A stretch of DNA of 64,000 nucleotides from Methylobacterium persicinum (lineage in GTDB: Bacteria > Pseudomonadota > Alphaproteobacteria > Rhizobiales > Beijerinckiaceae): positions 124,001 to 188,000 of the forward strand of contig NZ_BPQX01000014.1 of assembly GCF_022179525.1 (NCBI RefSeq), read 5' to 3'. Shown one piece after another: positions 37,313-46,229 of this stretch (the first letter of the stretch is position 1; every line of letters begins with the position of its first letter). The translations under genes were made by a program, and so were the position numbers. The notes beneath the pieces are model-generated. The model saw only the letters and a list, made by a program, of their open reading frames with translations, was not told the origin of the DNA and searched no databases.

Positions 37313-37732
37313 CTACTGCGCCTTCGGTGCCTTGTCGGCAGGCGCCTTGGATTCCGGGGCCTTCTCGACGGGTGCCTTTTCGGCGGGGGCTTTGGGCTTG
37401 CGCGCCTCGACGAGCGTCTCGGCCTTGTCCTCGTCGGTATCGCCGCCCTGTTCGATGGTCTTGACCGGATCGGAGAGCAGGGACCGGGCGATCCCCAGCA
37501 GGACTTCGCACTCGCCCGGATACTTGTAGGTCTCGAGCACGATCGCCGCATCGCGCAGGGTGCGCAGGTCGCGCACCGTCTGAGCGTTGGCGTCCTTTTG
37601 CAGTTCGGGCTTGGCGGCGATCTGCTCCTCGATCTTCGCGCCTTGGACATCGCAGGCAGCGAGGGCGCCCGCTTGCGGCGTCAGCATACCGAGCAGGGTC
37701 AGGCACATCAGGGCGGGCAGGGAGCGCCGCAT
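37313..37732 (-). CDS. secreted protein with a Lys/Ala/Pro-rich tail
   Basis: A 139-residue protein with a signal peptide (MRRSLPALMCLTLLGMLTPQAGALA). The mature start AACDVQGAKIEEQI and a helical part with Cys in YPGECEVLLG give one possible disulfide. The last 30 residues are a low-complexity tail of the type KAPxEKAP with four turns. No known family is recognised. It lies just before a response regulator gene, 15 bases apart, on the same strand. Confidence 0.7.
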   Translation of the reverse strand: MRRSLPALMCLTLLGMLTPQAGALAACDVQGAKIEEQIAAKPELQKDANAQTVRDLRTLRDAAIVLETYKYPGECEVLLGIARSLLSDPVKTIEQGGDTDEDKAETLVEARKPKAPAEKAPVEKAPESKAPADKAPKAQ

Positions 37733-37747
37733 GGCGGAAGGGTCCTT

Positions 37748-38173
37748 TCAGGCGTGGTGGGAGTCGGCCGTGCGCAGGATCTCGTTGGTCAGTGCCACGA
37801 GCTGGCTCGGCCGATAGGGCTTCGGGACGAAGACGGATTCCGGCACGGCCTCGCCGCTGGAGAGGCAGGCGCGGCCGCCGGACGTGTAGACCACCGCCAG
37901 GCGCGGGCAATGCTCCCGGGCATGGCGGGCGAGGACGATGCCGTTCGTGTTGCGGGCGAGGTCGATATCGGTGAAGAGCAGATCGACGCTCTCCCGCGAG
38001 AGGATGGCCTCGGCCTCCCAGGCATCCGCTGCGGTGAGAACCCGGTATCCCTCGTCCAACAGCGCTTCGGCGGCGAGTTCGCAGACGGTGGGTTCGTCCT
38101 CCACGACCAGAACCGTGGTGGCGGCAGGGGCGAGGTGCGGGACGGCCGGAACGGCGAACGCGAACGGGATCAT
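37748..38173 (-). CDS. single-domain response regulator
   Basis: A 141-residue receiver domain without an output domain. TTVLVVEDEPTVCELAAEAL has the acidic pair; the phosphorylation Asp is in LLFTDIDLA; the Thr in YTSGG and Lys in VPKPYR complete the site. Such single-domain regulators are frequent in alphaproteobacteria and often act in phosphorelay branches. No histidine kinase lies nearby. Confidence 0.9.
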   Translation of the reverse strand: MIPFAFAVPAVPHLAPAATTVLVVEDEPTVCELAAEALLDEGYRVLTAADAWEAEAILSRESVDLLFTDIDLARNTNGIVLARHAREHCPRLAVVYTSGGRACLSSGEAVPESVFVPKPYRPSQLVALTNEILRTADSHHA

Positions 38174-38379
38174 GGCGCAACTCCAACTCACCCGGCTCAG
38201 GCAACAGGCCCGATGCCGGATCGCAGGGGAAACGGGATCCCACGACCCAGCGTTCGCCGGATTTGAATCGAATTGCCGAGGTCTGGTGAGCGGTGTGTTA
38301 ACCGCCCCGGCTTTCTGGTGAACGGAGGCGTTGAATTGGTTAATGATTGGTTGATGCGGCCGGCTCAGGGAGCGGATCC

Positions 38380-39048
38380 GTGAACCGGGGGTGGCAGCTC
38401 GGCACCGGGTTGGTGCTGACGGCCCTGGCCGGCTACATCGATGCCCTCGGCTTTCTCAGGCTCGGGGGCCTCTACACATCGTTCATGAGCGGCAACACCA
38501 CCCAGTTCGCCGCCTATGCAGGCGACGCCGACCCTGACCGGGCCTTCCTGCCGATGCTCCTCGTGGGGTCCTTCCTCGCGGGGGCCATCCTGGGCAGCGT
38601 CGTGGCGATCCTTGTGCCCGCGCGATGGGCGACTCCCGCGGTGCTGGCCTTCGAGACCCTGCTCGTCCTGGCCGCCCTCGCCATTGGCCTCGTCCACTCC
38701 GAGCCCGGCCTCGCAAGCCTCGCCCTCGCCGCGGCGATGGGAGCTCAGAACGCCGTCCTCGCCGGGGTGAAGGGCTTCCGGGCCGGAACGACCTTCGTCA
38801 CCGGCGCCCTGTTCAGCTTCGGCCAGAAGATCGCCGAGGCGGTGACGCGCAGGGGATCGCCCCTGGGGTGGCTCGGCGATGGTGTCGTGTGGATGTCGCT
38901 CCTCGTCGGCGCGCTCTGTGGTGCCCTGGCCTATCGCGCCCTCAACCTCTACGCCCTGATCCCCCCGGCTCTCATCGCCGCATCCCTGGCCGGGGTCACC
39001 ACCCTGCTGGTCGCCCGCGCCCGGCCGGCTGCTAAGGTCTCGCCATGA
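38380..39048 (+). CDS. YoaK (DUF1275) family membrane protein
   Basis: A 222-residue membrane protein with six to seven hydrophobic segments. GYIDALGFLRLGGLYTSFMSGNTTQFA at the N-terminus and AAAMGAQNAVLAGVKGFRAGTTFVTGAL in the middle are nearly the family consensus. The function is not known. A GTG at 38380 with AGGGAGCGG upstream was chosen; a TTG at 38347 is possible. Its end overlaps the WD40 gene by 4 bases. Confidence 0.9.
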   Translation: MNRGWQLGTGLVLTALAGYIDALGFLRLGGLYTSFMSGNTTQFAAYAGDADPDRAFLPMLLVGSFLAGAILGSVVAILVPARWATPAVLAFETLLVLAALAIGLVHSEPGLASLALAAAMGAQNAVLAGVKGFRAGTTFVTGALFSFGQKIAEAVTRRGSPLGWLGDGVVWMSLLVGALCGALAYRALNLYALIPPALIAASLAGVTTLLVARARPAAKVSP

Positions 39049-40058
39049 GTTCTCCTCTCTCCACCGCCTCGCTCACGAGCCACGTGGTCGCCATCGCGCC
39101 GGGGGACCTCGCCGTCGCTGCCCACTGGATGGGCGAGTTGCCCTGTCTCGCCCTGGCGGACGGGCACGTGGCCCTGATCCGCGATGGGGATGTCCACCGC
39201 GTGGCGGCCCATCCCGAGGGCGGGGTGCTGGTGGCCGCCGGCGGCCCTGCCCGGCTGGTGACGGGAGGTGACGACGGCCGGGTGGTCGAGACCCGGGCCG
39301 ACGGCAGCTGCCGGGAGCTCGCTGTCGCCGCCAACAGCGCCTGGATCGACGCCATCGCCCTCCACGGCGACGGGGCGGTGGCCTTCTCGGCCGGCCGCAA
39401 CGTGGTGGCCCGCGATGCCAAGGGGCGTGAGAAGACCTTCCAGGCCCCCTCGACCGCCCGGGGGCTTGCCTTCGCCCCCAAGGGGTATCGCCTTGCCGTA
39501 TCGCACTACAACGGCGCGAGCCTCTGGTATCCGAACCTCGAGACCGCGCCCGACGACCTCGCCTGGAAGGGCTCGCACATTGATGTGACGTGGTCGCCAG
39601 ACGGGCGCTTCGTCGTGACGACGATGCAGGAGAACGCCCTCCACGGATGGCGCCTCCAGCCCGACCGCGGCCACATGCGGATGTCGGGCTATCCGACCAA
39701 GGTCCGCTCCCTGTCGTGGTCGTCGGACGGGAATTGGCTGGCCACGAGCGGCGCCGAGGCGGCGATCATCTGGCCCTTCGATTCCAAGGAAGGCCCGACG
39801 GGTAAGGCGCCGCGGGAATGCGGCGTCCGGCCGGCCCGGGTCTCCCGCGTGGCGTTCCACCCCAAGGCGCAGGTGCTGGCCATCGGCTACGAGGATGGCT
39901 GCATCCTGCTGGTTCGCTTCACGGATGCGGCGGAGCTTCTGGTCCGCCCGGCCGTGGCCGGCAGCGGCATCACCGCCCTCGCCTGGGACGGGCGCGGCTC
40001 CCGGCTGCTGTTCGGCTGCGGCGACGGTCAGGCCGGACTGTTGACCCTTCCGGCGTGA
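39045..40058 (+). CDS. WD40 repeat protein
   Basis: A 337-residue beta-propeller. Five to six WD-like units can be seen: WSPDGRFVVTTMQENALHGW, WSSDGNWLATSGAEAAIIWP, FHPKAQVLAIGYEDGCILLV, WDGRGSRLLFGCGDGQAGLL and weaker ones at the N-terminus. It has no signal peptide, so it is cytoplasmic. Related single propellers are frequent in Hyphomicrobiales next to metal or GTPase genes, but no partner is seen here. It is coupled to the YoaK gene by an ATGA overlap. Confidence 0.85.
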   Translation: MSSPLSTASLTSHVVAIAPGDLAVAAHWMGELPCLALADGHVALIRDGDVHRVAAHPEGGVLVAAGGPARLVTGGDDGRVVETRADGSCRELAVAANSAWIDAIALHGDGAVAFSAGRNVVARDAKGREKTFQAPSTARGLAFAPKGYRLAVSHYNGASLWYPNLETAPDDLAWKGSHIDVTWSPDGRFVVTTMQENALHGWRLQPDRGHMRMSGYPTKVRSLSWSSDGNWLATSGAEAAIIWPFDSKEGPTGKAPRECGVRPARVSRVAFHPKAQVLAIGYEDGCILLVRFTDAAELLVRPAVAGSGITALAWDGRGSRLLFGCGDGQAGLLTLPA

Positions 40059-40176
40059 ACATCATTCCCGTCCGCTGCCCGCGTCCACCGGCTACCAATC
40101 CGCATCGCGTCTGTTCCGGGAACCCGGTGACAGAACCGTCCGCCGCGCTTATTTCAGCCGGAGGACGGAACGATTG

Positions 40177-40515
40177 ATGACGGACGTGACACTCAAGACT
40201 GCGAAGTTCGGGATCGGCGACATCGTGCGCCATAAGATCTATCCGTTCCGCGGAATCGTCTTCGACGTCGACCCGGTGTTCGACAACACCGAGGAATGGT
40301 GGCTGGCGATCCCGGAAGAGGTCAGGCCGCGCAAGGACCAGCCGTTCTATCACCTCCTCGCCGAGAACTCGGAGACGGAGTACGTGGCCTACGTGTCCGA
40401 GCAGAACCTCCTGCCCGACAACTCGGGCGAGGCTCTCCGCCACGCAGGGATCAAGGAGATCTTCGAGCGCGACGCCGCGGGGACCTATCGCATGCGCGAC
40501 CGGGCGACGAACTGA
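40177..40515 (+). CDS. hspQ: heat shock protein HspQ
   Basis: A 112-residue HspQ/YccV-type protein. KFGIGDIVRHKIYPFRGIVFDVDP, WWLAIPEEVRPRKDQPFYHLL and YVSEQNLLPD are family marks. In E. coli HspQ binds hemimethylated DNA and enhances Lon activity. A GGAGGA site lies upstream of the ATG at 40177. A strong terminator follows. Confidence 0.93.
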   Translation: MTDVTLKTAKFGIGDIVRHKIYPFRGIVFDVDPVFDNTEEWWLAIPEEVRPRKDQPFYHLLAENSETEYVAYVSEQNLLPDNSGEALRHAGIKEIFERDAAGTYRMRDRATN

Positions 40516-40544
40516 CGCTTCGCCCGCGGGCCATCGATCCGACA

Positions 40545-40584
40545 AACGAGAAGAGCCGGGCATCGCTGCCCGGCTCTTCTCGTT
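40545..40584. terminator. bidirectional terminator between hspQ and ialB-family gene
   Basis: Perfect 18-bp stem (AACGAGAAGAGCCGGGCA and its complement) with a TCGC loop, placed between two convergent genes. It ends in GTT on the plus strand and is one of the longest hairpins in the window. Confidence 0.85.
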
Positions 40585-40621
40585 CCGGGGCGCCGTGACG
40601 GCACCCCCGTTCTGCGTGACT

Positions 40622-41386
40622 TTACTTGGCGGCCGGAGCCGGGGCGGCGGGAGCCGAGCCCTGCTGGGCCTCGAGCTTCTTGCGCATCTCTTCGCTGCGC
40701 TTCTCCAGCTCGGACTGGAGCTTCTTCTGCTGCTCCTCAAGGACCTTCGGGTCCATGGCCGGGCCGTCGAAGGCCTTGCCGAAGCCGGCCAACGGCACGG
40801 CGAAGGTCACTTCGCGCTGGGTCTGGTTCTGGACCGAGACGTTGAGCGTCGTGCCCTTCTTGAGTGCGGCGATCACGCCCGCGTCGACGCCGCCGACCTC
40901 GGCGAAGCAGCCGTTGGGGAAGCAGACGGCGAAGCGGCCGGCGGTGGCCGCCTGGCCATCCACGCTGAAGCGGATACCGGGCTGCAGCAGCAGGCCGAGG
41001 GGCAGCAGGAACCGGACGACGCGGACTTCCTGCTTCTGCTGCGGGTTCTTCATGTCGTAGACCGCGGCGGCGAGCACCGGCTGGCCCTGATCGGACACGA
41101 AGTCACGGGTCGTGTAGCAGATGTCGGTGCCCGAACCCTGGTCCTTGCCGCACACCTTGGTCCAGTCGGCCTGGCTCGGCTCGGACTTGAGGGCGACGAT
41201 CTGCGGGCCGTTCTGGGCGGCCGGGGTCTGGGCGGCGGGGGTCTGGGTCGGAGCGGGGGCGGCGGGGGCCGGAGCCGCGGCGGCTGGCTTCTTCGGCTGA
41301 GCCGAGGCCGGAACCGTCGCCAGCGCGAGGCCCGCGAGGCCGAAGAAGGCGGCGCGCGCGAGCGGCGCGGAGCGGGTGAAGGACAT
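40622..41386 (-). CDS. invasion-associated locus B (IalB) family protein
   Basis: A 254-residue secreted protein. The signal peptide (ARAAFFGLAGLALATVPASAQ) is followed by an Ala/Pro-rich stretch and the IalB domain: WTKVCGKDQGSGTDICYTTRDF, then LLLQPGIRFSVDGQ, FAVCFPNGCFAEV with paired Cys. A C-terminal coiled coil (EEQQKKLQSELEKRSEEMRKK) and an Ala/Pro tail follow. In Bartonella IalB is linked to red-cell entry, but in free-living relatives the role is unknown. Confidence 0.9.
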   Translation of the reverse strand: MSFTRSAPLARAAFFGLAGLALATVPASAQPKKPAAAAPAPAAPAPTQTPAAQTPAAQNGPQIVALKSEPSQADWTKVCGKDQGSGTDICYTTRDFVSDQGQPVLAAAVYDMKNPQQKQEVRVVRFLLPLGLLLQPGIRFSVDGQAATAGRFAVCFPNGCFAEVGGVDAGVIAALKKGTTLNVSVQNQTQREVTFAVPLAGFGKAFDGPAMDPKVLEEQQKKLQSELEKRSEEMRKKLEAQQGSAPAAPAPAAK

Positions 41387-41736
41387 CGGCTCTTATTCCT
41401 TAGGGCGTTCGTTACCTGGACGTGGAACCTGAGCGGCGACCTGCCGAAGGATCCGGGGAGCGCGCCGCGATGACGATCGCCGCTCGAGACCCGGTCGGAT
41501 CGGTCAGGCCGTCGACCGCTGCGGATCGGAAGGATCCGTACGGACGACCGGTCGGCTGCTTCCGTTCCGATTGAGGCGAAGGCATGACGCCTGCGCCCTA
41601 CGGGTCAGCCCCGGCCGCGGGCCTCCCTAGGCCGCCGGCCGCTTTGTCGCAAGGGCCGACGGCGTCTGGGCATCAACCGCGGATTAACCAAGATCGGGAG
41701 AGGGTGCCGCCGGAACGCTGTCCGTCAGGAGTTCGA
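41387..41736. other. divergent intergenic region
   Basis: The stretch separates the ialB-family gene from the AMP-binding-like gene and should carry both promoters. No operator or gene could be read. Confidence 0.4.
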
Positions 41737-42972
41737 GTGAACGCGCAAGCGGCGCATCTTCCGGCACCGCCGGCCGTGGAGCCCCTGCAAGACGGGCTCG
41801 CCTCAGCCCTCTTCGCGGCTGCGCGCCTTCATCCTCAGCGGGTGGTCTTCCGCGATGCCGGCGACCGGCGGGCCTGGTGCGGCCGGCCGCCGATCACCTG
41901 GACCTACGAGACCGCGGCCGAGATCGTCGGGCGTCTCGCCCGGGGCATCCTCGCATGGCGGCTGCCGCTGGGAAGCCGAATCGGCCTGTCCTTCGCCGGA
42001 GGGGCGGAAGCCTCCCTCGCGCACCTCGCCGTCGAGGCGGCGGGCCACCTGCCCTGCCCGCTCTCGCCCCTCTGGGACACCGAATCCCTGTCCGTTGCCA
42101 TCGAGGCCGCCGGCCTCGTGGGCATCCTCACGGAGGGCCGGCGGGGATCGCGTCGCCCGGCGGACGAACTGGCGCATACGGCCCTTCGCCATTTCAGCCT
42201 GCGTTTCATCGCCGCCTTCGGTCCGGGCCTGCCGGACGGGGTCATCAGCCTCGACGCCATGGCCCTCGAGCGGGGGATCGCCGAGCCCCGGCCGGGGGAC
42301 GGCTTCATCACCTTCGCCGGTGGCGATCCCCGCGATCCGGTGCGCCGTGACGCGCCGTCCTTCGCGGCCCTCGTCGCGGGTCATCGCGAACGGCTGCGGA
42401 CGCCGGAACGGGTCCTCACGCTGCTCCCGGCCCACGATCTGCGCGGCCTCGTCACGGGGCTCGGGACGGCGCTGGCCTCTTCGGCGACGCTGGAAACCCT
42501 GATCCCCTTCGACGTCCTCGCCTTTCAGACCTGCCTGCTGCGCCCGATTCCCACCCGCCTCGTGGTGCCCGGTGCTTTCGAATCGGCCCTGTCCGGGGTG
42601 ACGTTGCCCTGGACCGTGCGCGCCATCGACGTCGTGCACCGCGCGCCCGTGCAATTGCCCGAGCCCGGCGCCCGGGACGTGGCGGGCCCTCCCTGTCACG
42701 ATGTGCTGGTGCTGGACGAGGACGCCGTACTGACCCGCCCCCGCGGCCGGTGGGAGATTCCGGTGGACGACTCAGGGGAGGCGCTGGGCGAATTCGGTGC
42801 GGAGTCCCGCCCCCTTGTGGTTCGGCGTACCGCGGACAACCGGCTCCTCAGTCGGACATCGGCCTACCGCACTGCGCCTTCGCAACGCGGTACCGCGGAG
42901 GGGATCTGGCAGGAAACCGATTATTGCGCAGGGGGTTCGCCTGCCTCCCTGTTGGTTCGGCCCGCACCCTGA
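41737..42972 (+). CDS. degenerate AMP-binding (acyl-CoA synthetase-like) protein
   Basis: A 411-residue protein. The N-terminal half follows an adenylate-forming enzyme: PPITWTYETAAEIVGRLARG, GSRIGLSFAGGAEASLAHLAVEAAGHLPCPL, and AALVAGHRERLRTPERVLTLLPAHD. The P-loop expected here as TSGTTGxPK is replaced by FAGGDPRDPVRR, and the C-terminal hinge and catalytic Lys domain are missing, so it is unlikely to make acyl adenylate. The GTG at 41737 has AGGAG upstream. It may have a binding or regulatory role. Confidence 0.7.
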   Translation: MNAQAAHLPAPPAVEPLQDGLASALFAAARLHPQRVVFRDAGDRRAWCGRPPITWTYETAAEIVGRLARGILAWRLPLGSRIGLSFAGGAEASLAHLAVEAAGHLPCPLSPLWDTESLSVAIEAAGLVGILTEGRRGSRRPADELAHTALRHFSLRFIAAFGPGLPDGVISLDAMALERGIAEPRPGDGFITFAGGDPRDPVRRDAPSFAALVAGHRERLRTPERVLTLLPAHDLRGLVTGLGTALASSATLETLIPFDVLAFQTCLLRPIPTRLVVPGAFESALSGVTLPWTVRAIDVVHRAPVQLPEPGARDVAGPPCHDVLVLDEDAVLTRPRGRWEIPVDDSGEALGEFGAESRPLVVRRTADNRLLSRTSAYRTAPSQRGTAEGIWQETDYCAGGSPASLLVRPAP

Positions 42973-43133
42973 AATGCCGGCCCTGGAACGGTTCAGCCAC
43001 CGCTCAGGTTACCCGTCGCACCTTCGTTGCGAAGTGCGCACGGGGGATCCAACTCCCGTCTCGTGGGTTTGAATCACGTTTCCGGGCGTGGCTATCTTTC
43101 CATGCCGGGGCCGATGGGATATCGCTCAAGCTA

Positions 43134-43478
43134 ATGGTTGCGCTGCAGCAAGTCCTCGTAGTGGACGACGGCGTCAGGGCCGTCGATCACTCCCTTTCAG
43201 GCGAACTCGCCGGGCTGGGTTATGCCAGCGTCACCGCCTCCCTCGAGGCGGCGGACGATGTGCTGGCCGTCATCGCTCCTCCCGCCGCTGTACTGGTTCA
43301 AGCGCCCACCCGGCGCGACCCTGCCTATGCGCGTCGGGCGGCCCGCCTCCGGGCCCGGATGCGGGAGAAGGGCATCCCCGTGATCCTGATCGGCGAGATC
43401 GGCGACGGCCGGGCCGGCGCGCCGGTGGATCTGGCGACCCGTCTCGGGGCCTGCGTCGCGGCAAGACCGTCGTTCTGA
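43134..43478 (+). CDS. receiver-like protein lacking the phospho-acceptor Asp
   Basis: A 114-residue protein with the fold pattern of a receiver. QQVLVVDDGVRAVDHSLSGEL has the Asp pair, and the end resembles the last strand and helix. At the third strand, where Asp should lie, the sequence reads AAVLVQAPTRRD, so the acceptor is Gln. It could be an atypical receiver that signals without phosphorylation. It lies 160 bases after the AMP-binding-like gene. Confidence 0.6.
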   Translation: MVALQQVLVVDDGVRAVDHSLSGELAGLGYASVTASLEAADDVLAVIAPPAAVLVQAPTRRDPAYARRAARLRARMREKGIPVILIGEIGDGRAGAPVDLATRLGACVAARPSF

Positions 43479-43824
43479 AGCTTGGTGCCGTGGGGACGAG
43501 GTGGGCTGTGCGGGAATCGGCCAGCCATTGGGCCGTCTCCGTTAAACCCTCGCTCGTTCATTCTGCCTAGCGTCTCCGCCGAAGCGGACGCACCTTCGGC
43601 TTCAAAAAACGCAGCACACACAATGATCTAGAGCGGTCTCGGGAACTGTTCGCTCACTAAGCCTCTCCGTCATTGCGAGCGAAGCGACGCAATCCAGGGC
43701 AGCGGAACCTCTCAGGATGTTGCGGATCCCTGGATTGCTTCGCTCCGCTCGCATTGACGGGGAGAGGACGCGATCCGAATTTTCCATAAACCGCTCTCGC
43801 GGCACGAACCGATCGGCCGCGGGC
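43479..43824. other. intergenic region with repeat copy 5
   Basis: Apart from the palindromic repeat, listed separately, no gene or regulatory site is seen. Confidence 0.4.
43667..43760. repeat. 94-bp palindromic repeat, copy 5
   Basis: Arms CCGTCATTGCGAGCGAAGCG and CGCTCCGCTCGCATTGACGG with about 30 bases between. The right arm carries one change relative to copy 2. Confidence 0.85.
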
Positions 43825-45051
43825 CTATGCCCTCTTCACCCGCATCAGTTCCGGCGCCCCGAACCGCGGCAACACGCCTTCCCGCATCACGATTCGCCGC
43901 AGGGGCCCAAGATGGGTCATCGCGAGGAGGCCGAGCCCCCGGGCCAGATCGAGGGGCAGCAGATCCGTCAGCAGCGACCGGTTGAGGACGTCCACCGCCG
44001 CCGTACGGGCGGCCGCGTCGATCCGGCGACCGGCGGCGTAGGCCGCGAGCACCGCCCTCCCCCCCGGATCGCGCCCGTCCCGGTGCGCCCGCACCACCGC
44101 ATCCCGGATACAGGCTGCGTCACGCAACCCAAGGTTCAGGCCCTGGGCACCGATGGGCGGGAAGACGTGGGCGGCTTCCCCGACGAGGGCGAGCCGCGCG
44201 GCGACGGGGGTCGAGGCAAGAAGGCCGCGCAGGGGCACGAGTCCGCGGGGCCCGTCGATGCGCATCCGCCCGAGCATGCCCCGGGCCTGCCGCTCCACCG
44301 CCTCGGCCAAGGCGGCGTCGTCGAGGGCGGCGAGGCGTTCGGCCGGAGCCTTGCCGGCGACCCAGACGAGGCTGGATCGGAAACCACCGGACATCGGAAC
44401 CAGGGTGAATGGGCCGGACCGGGTATGGAACTCTGTCGAGACGTCGTCGTGGGACTTGTCGTGGGCGAGGATCGTGGTGATCGCCGCCTGCGGGTAGTTC
44501 CATTCCCGAACGGGAACCCCACTGGCTGCCCTCAAGGGCGAGCGGCCCCCGTCGGCACCGACCACGAGCCGCGCCTCCACGACGCCGCCATCGGCGAGGG
44601 TGATTCGAGAGTTAGCCTCCCCGGGCTCGGCGCCGGTGGCGTCGCTTTCGATCAGGGTCAGGTTCGGCTGGCTTCGGGCGCAGCGGCGGAGGGCGGCGAC
44701 GAGATGGGCGCTCTCGACATTCCAGCCGAACGCATCGAGGCCGATCTCCGCGGAGTGGAAGCGGGCCGGCGGCGGCCGGAACAGGCTGCCCGTGTCGTCG
44801 ATGATCTGCAGGGTGCAAAGCGGGCTCGCCCGTTCACCGACCTCATCCCAGGCGCCCAGGGCCTGAAGGAAGCGCACGGACCCGTCGAGCAGGGCGACGG
44901 TGCGCCCATCCGCCACGGGCGCGTGACGGCCGACCAGGGCCGTCGGGATGCCCGCCTGGGCGCTCCCGAGGGCTGAGGCGAGGCCGGCGGCGCCCGCTCC
45001 CACCACCGCCACCTCGAACGGCGTCGTCGATCCCGTAGTGCTGCCCTGCAC
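43825..45051 (-). CDS. UbiH/UbiF/COQ6 family FAD-dependent monooxygenase
   Basis: A 408-residue flavoprotein. The dinucleotide site EVAVVGAGAAGLASALGSAQ, the middle LVVGADGGRSPLRAASG (GD motif) and the C-terminal LALVGEAAHVFPPIGAQGLNLGLRDA are intact. In this family these enzymes hydroxylate the ubiquinone ring; which ring position it acts on cannot be read from sequence. The gene is single on its strand, next to the dehalogenase-like gene. Confidence 0.92.
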   Translation of the reverse strand: MQGSTTGSTTPFEVAVVGAGAAGLASALGSAQAGIPTALVGRHAPVADGRTVALLDGSVRFLQALGAWDEVGERASPLCTLQIIDDTGSLFRPPPARFHSAEIGLDAFGWNVESAHLVAALRRCARSQPNLTLIESDATGAEPGEANSRITLADGGVVEARLVVGADGGRSPLRAASGVPVREWNYPQAAITTILAHDKSHDDVSTEFHTRSGPFTLVPMSGGFRSSLVWVAGKAPAERLAALDDAALAEAVERQARGMLGRMRIDGPRGLVPLRGLLASTPVAARLALVGEAAHVFPPIGAQGLNLGLRDAACIRDAVVRAHRDGRDPGGRAVLAAYAAGRRIDAAARTAAVDVLNRSLLTDLLPLDLARGLGLLAMTHLGPLRRIVMREGVLPRFGAPELMRVKRA

Positions 45052-45142
45052 GGCCCGTGGTCCTCGTCCGCTCCGTCGCGAGATGACTATCTGTCCCCCC
45101 GGCGGGCTTCTGCCAAGGGTGGGACGATGGGCCGGTCCTCCC

Positions 45143-46027
45143 TCAGGGCAGGAAGCGCATCAACTCCGCCATGACATCGTCCGGCCGTTCCTCCTGAAGG
45201 TTGTGGCCGCAATCGAGGGCCCGCCCCGACACGTGCTCCGCCTTTTCGCGCCAGACCTCCAGCACGTCGTAGGTCCTGCCCACGACGCCCCTGGCCCCCC
45301 ACAGGGCGAGGAGGGGCGCGGCGATCCGCTTGTCCGAATCGGCAGCATCGTGGTCGAGGTCGATGCCCGCTGCGGCCCGGTAATCCTCGCAGATGGCGTG
45401 CCGGCAGGCCGGGTCGGAATAACAGCGGAGATATTCGGCGAAGAGGTCCGGCGGCGTCGATCCCGGCGTCTTCGACTGGTTCTCGATGTGATGGCGCAGG
45501 AAATATTCCGGATCGGCGCCGATCAGCTTCTCCGGCAAAGGGGCCGGTTGGATGAAGAAGAACCACCAGAAGTAGCTCGTGGCGAGGTTCTTGTCGGTCC
45601 GGGCGTAGACCGTGGCCGTGGGAGCGATGTCCATCACCACGATGCGCTCCACCGCCCGCGGGTGATCCAGGGCGAGGCGGTGCGCCACCCGACCACCCCG
45701 GTCGTGCCCGACGACGGCGAAGCGATCGTGGCCGAGGGCGCGCATCACCGCGACGGCGTCCGCTGCCATGGCGCGCTTGGCATAGGCCTCGTGCCGCTCG
45801 CCGCCCTCCGGCTTGCCGGAATCGCCGTAGCCCCGCAGATCCATCGCGACCACCCTGCGACCCTGCGCGAGGCGGGGGGCGACGTGAAGCCACGTCGAGA
45901 GCGTCTGCGGATGGCCGTGCAGGAGGAGGACCGGTGGTCCGGAACCAGCGGAACGGGCATGGATGACGACACCCGGGGCGGTCTCGATCCGGTGGTGGGC
46001 GAAACCGGGGAGGAAGTCGGCGGCCAT
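45143..46027 (-). CDS. alpha/beta hydrolase, haloacetate dehalogenase-like
   Basis: A 294-residue hydrolase. LLHGHPQTLSTW (oxyanion hole), MDLRGYGDSGKPEG, the nucleophile motif VVGHDRGGRVAHRLALDHP with Asp109, Arg110 and Arg113, QPAPLPEKLIGADPEYF, and His275 (CGHNLQEERPDD) match haloacetate dehalogenases of the FAcD type. In FAcD a His-Trp pair and a Tyr hold the halide; here the His position reads Trp (YFWWFF), while the next Trp and the Tyr in EDYRAA are kept. It may therefore act on chloro- rather than fluoroacetate or on another substrate. Epoxide hydrolase-like action is less likely. Confidence 0.85.
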   Translation of the reverse strand: MAADFLPGFAHHRIETAPGVVIHARSAGSGPPVLLLHGHPQTLSTWLHVAPRLAQGRRVVAMDLRGYGDSGKPEGGERHEAYAKRAMAADAVAVMRALGHDRFAVVGHDRGGRVAHRLALDHPRAVERIVVMDIAPTATVYARTDKNLATSYFWWFFFIQPAPLPEKLIGADPEYFLRHHIENQSKTPGSTPPDLFAEYLRCYSDPACRHAICEDYRAAAGIDLDHDAADSDKRIAAPLLALWGARGVVGRTYDVLEVWREKAEHVSGRALDCGHNLQEERPDDVMAELMRFLP

Positions 46028-46229
46028 GCGGTTCCTTCGAGCGATCGGCCGGGAGGCGGGATGAGCGTTGTAAGACGATTGCCGGCCGGGGAAAGCGGAG
46101 CCGTGCGTGCGCGCCCCGGCGGGATGCATCCCTCCCCTCATAAAGACTGCGAAACGGTTTCCCGCGGGCCTGCTAGAAGGCTTCGGTAAGCCGCCGCTGC
46201 GATGAAAGCGGGCCGCCCGCACGAATGCG

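Noticed and set aside
43667-43760. Reading the palindromic repeats as simple rho-independent terminators
   Set aside because: The arms of about 30 bases, the conserved middle and the repeat at several unrelated sites fit a repeat family better, although individual copies may stop transcription.
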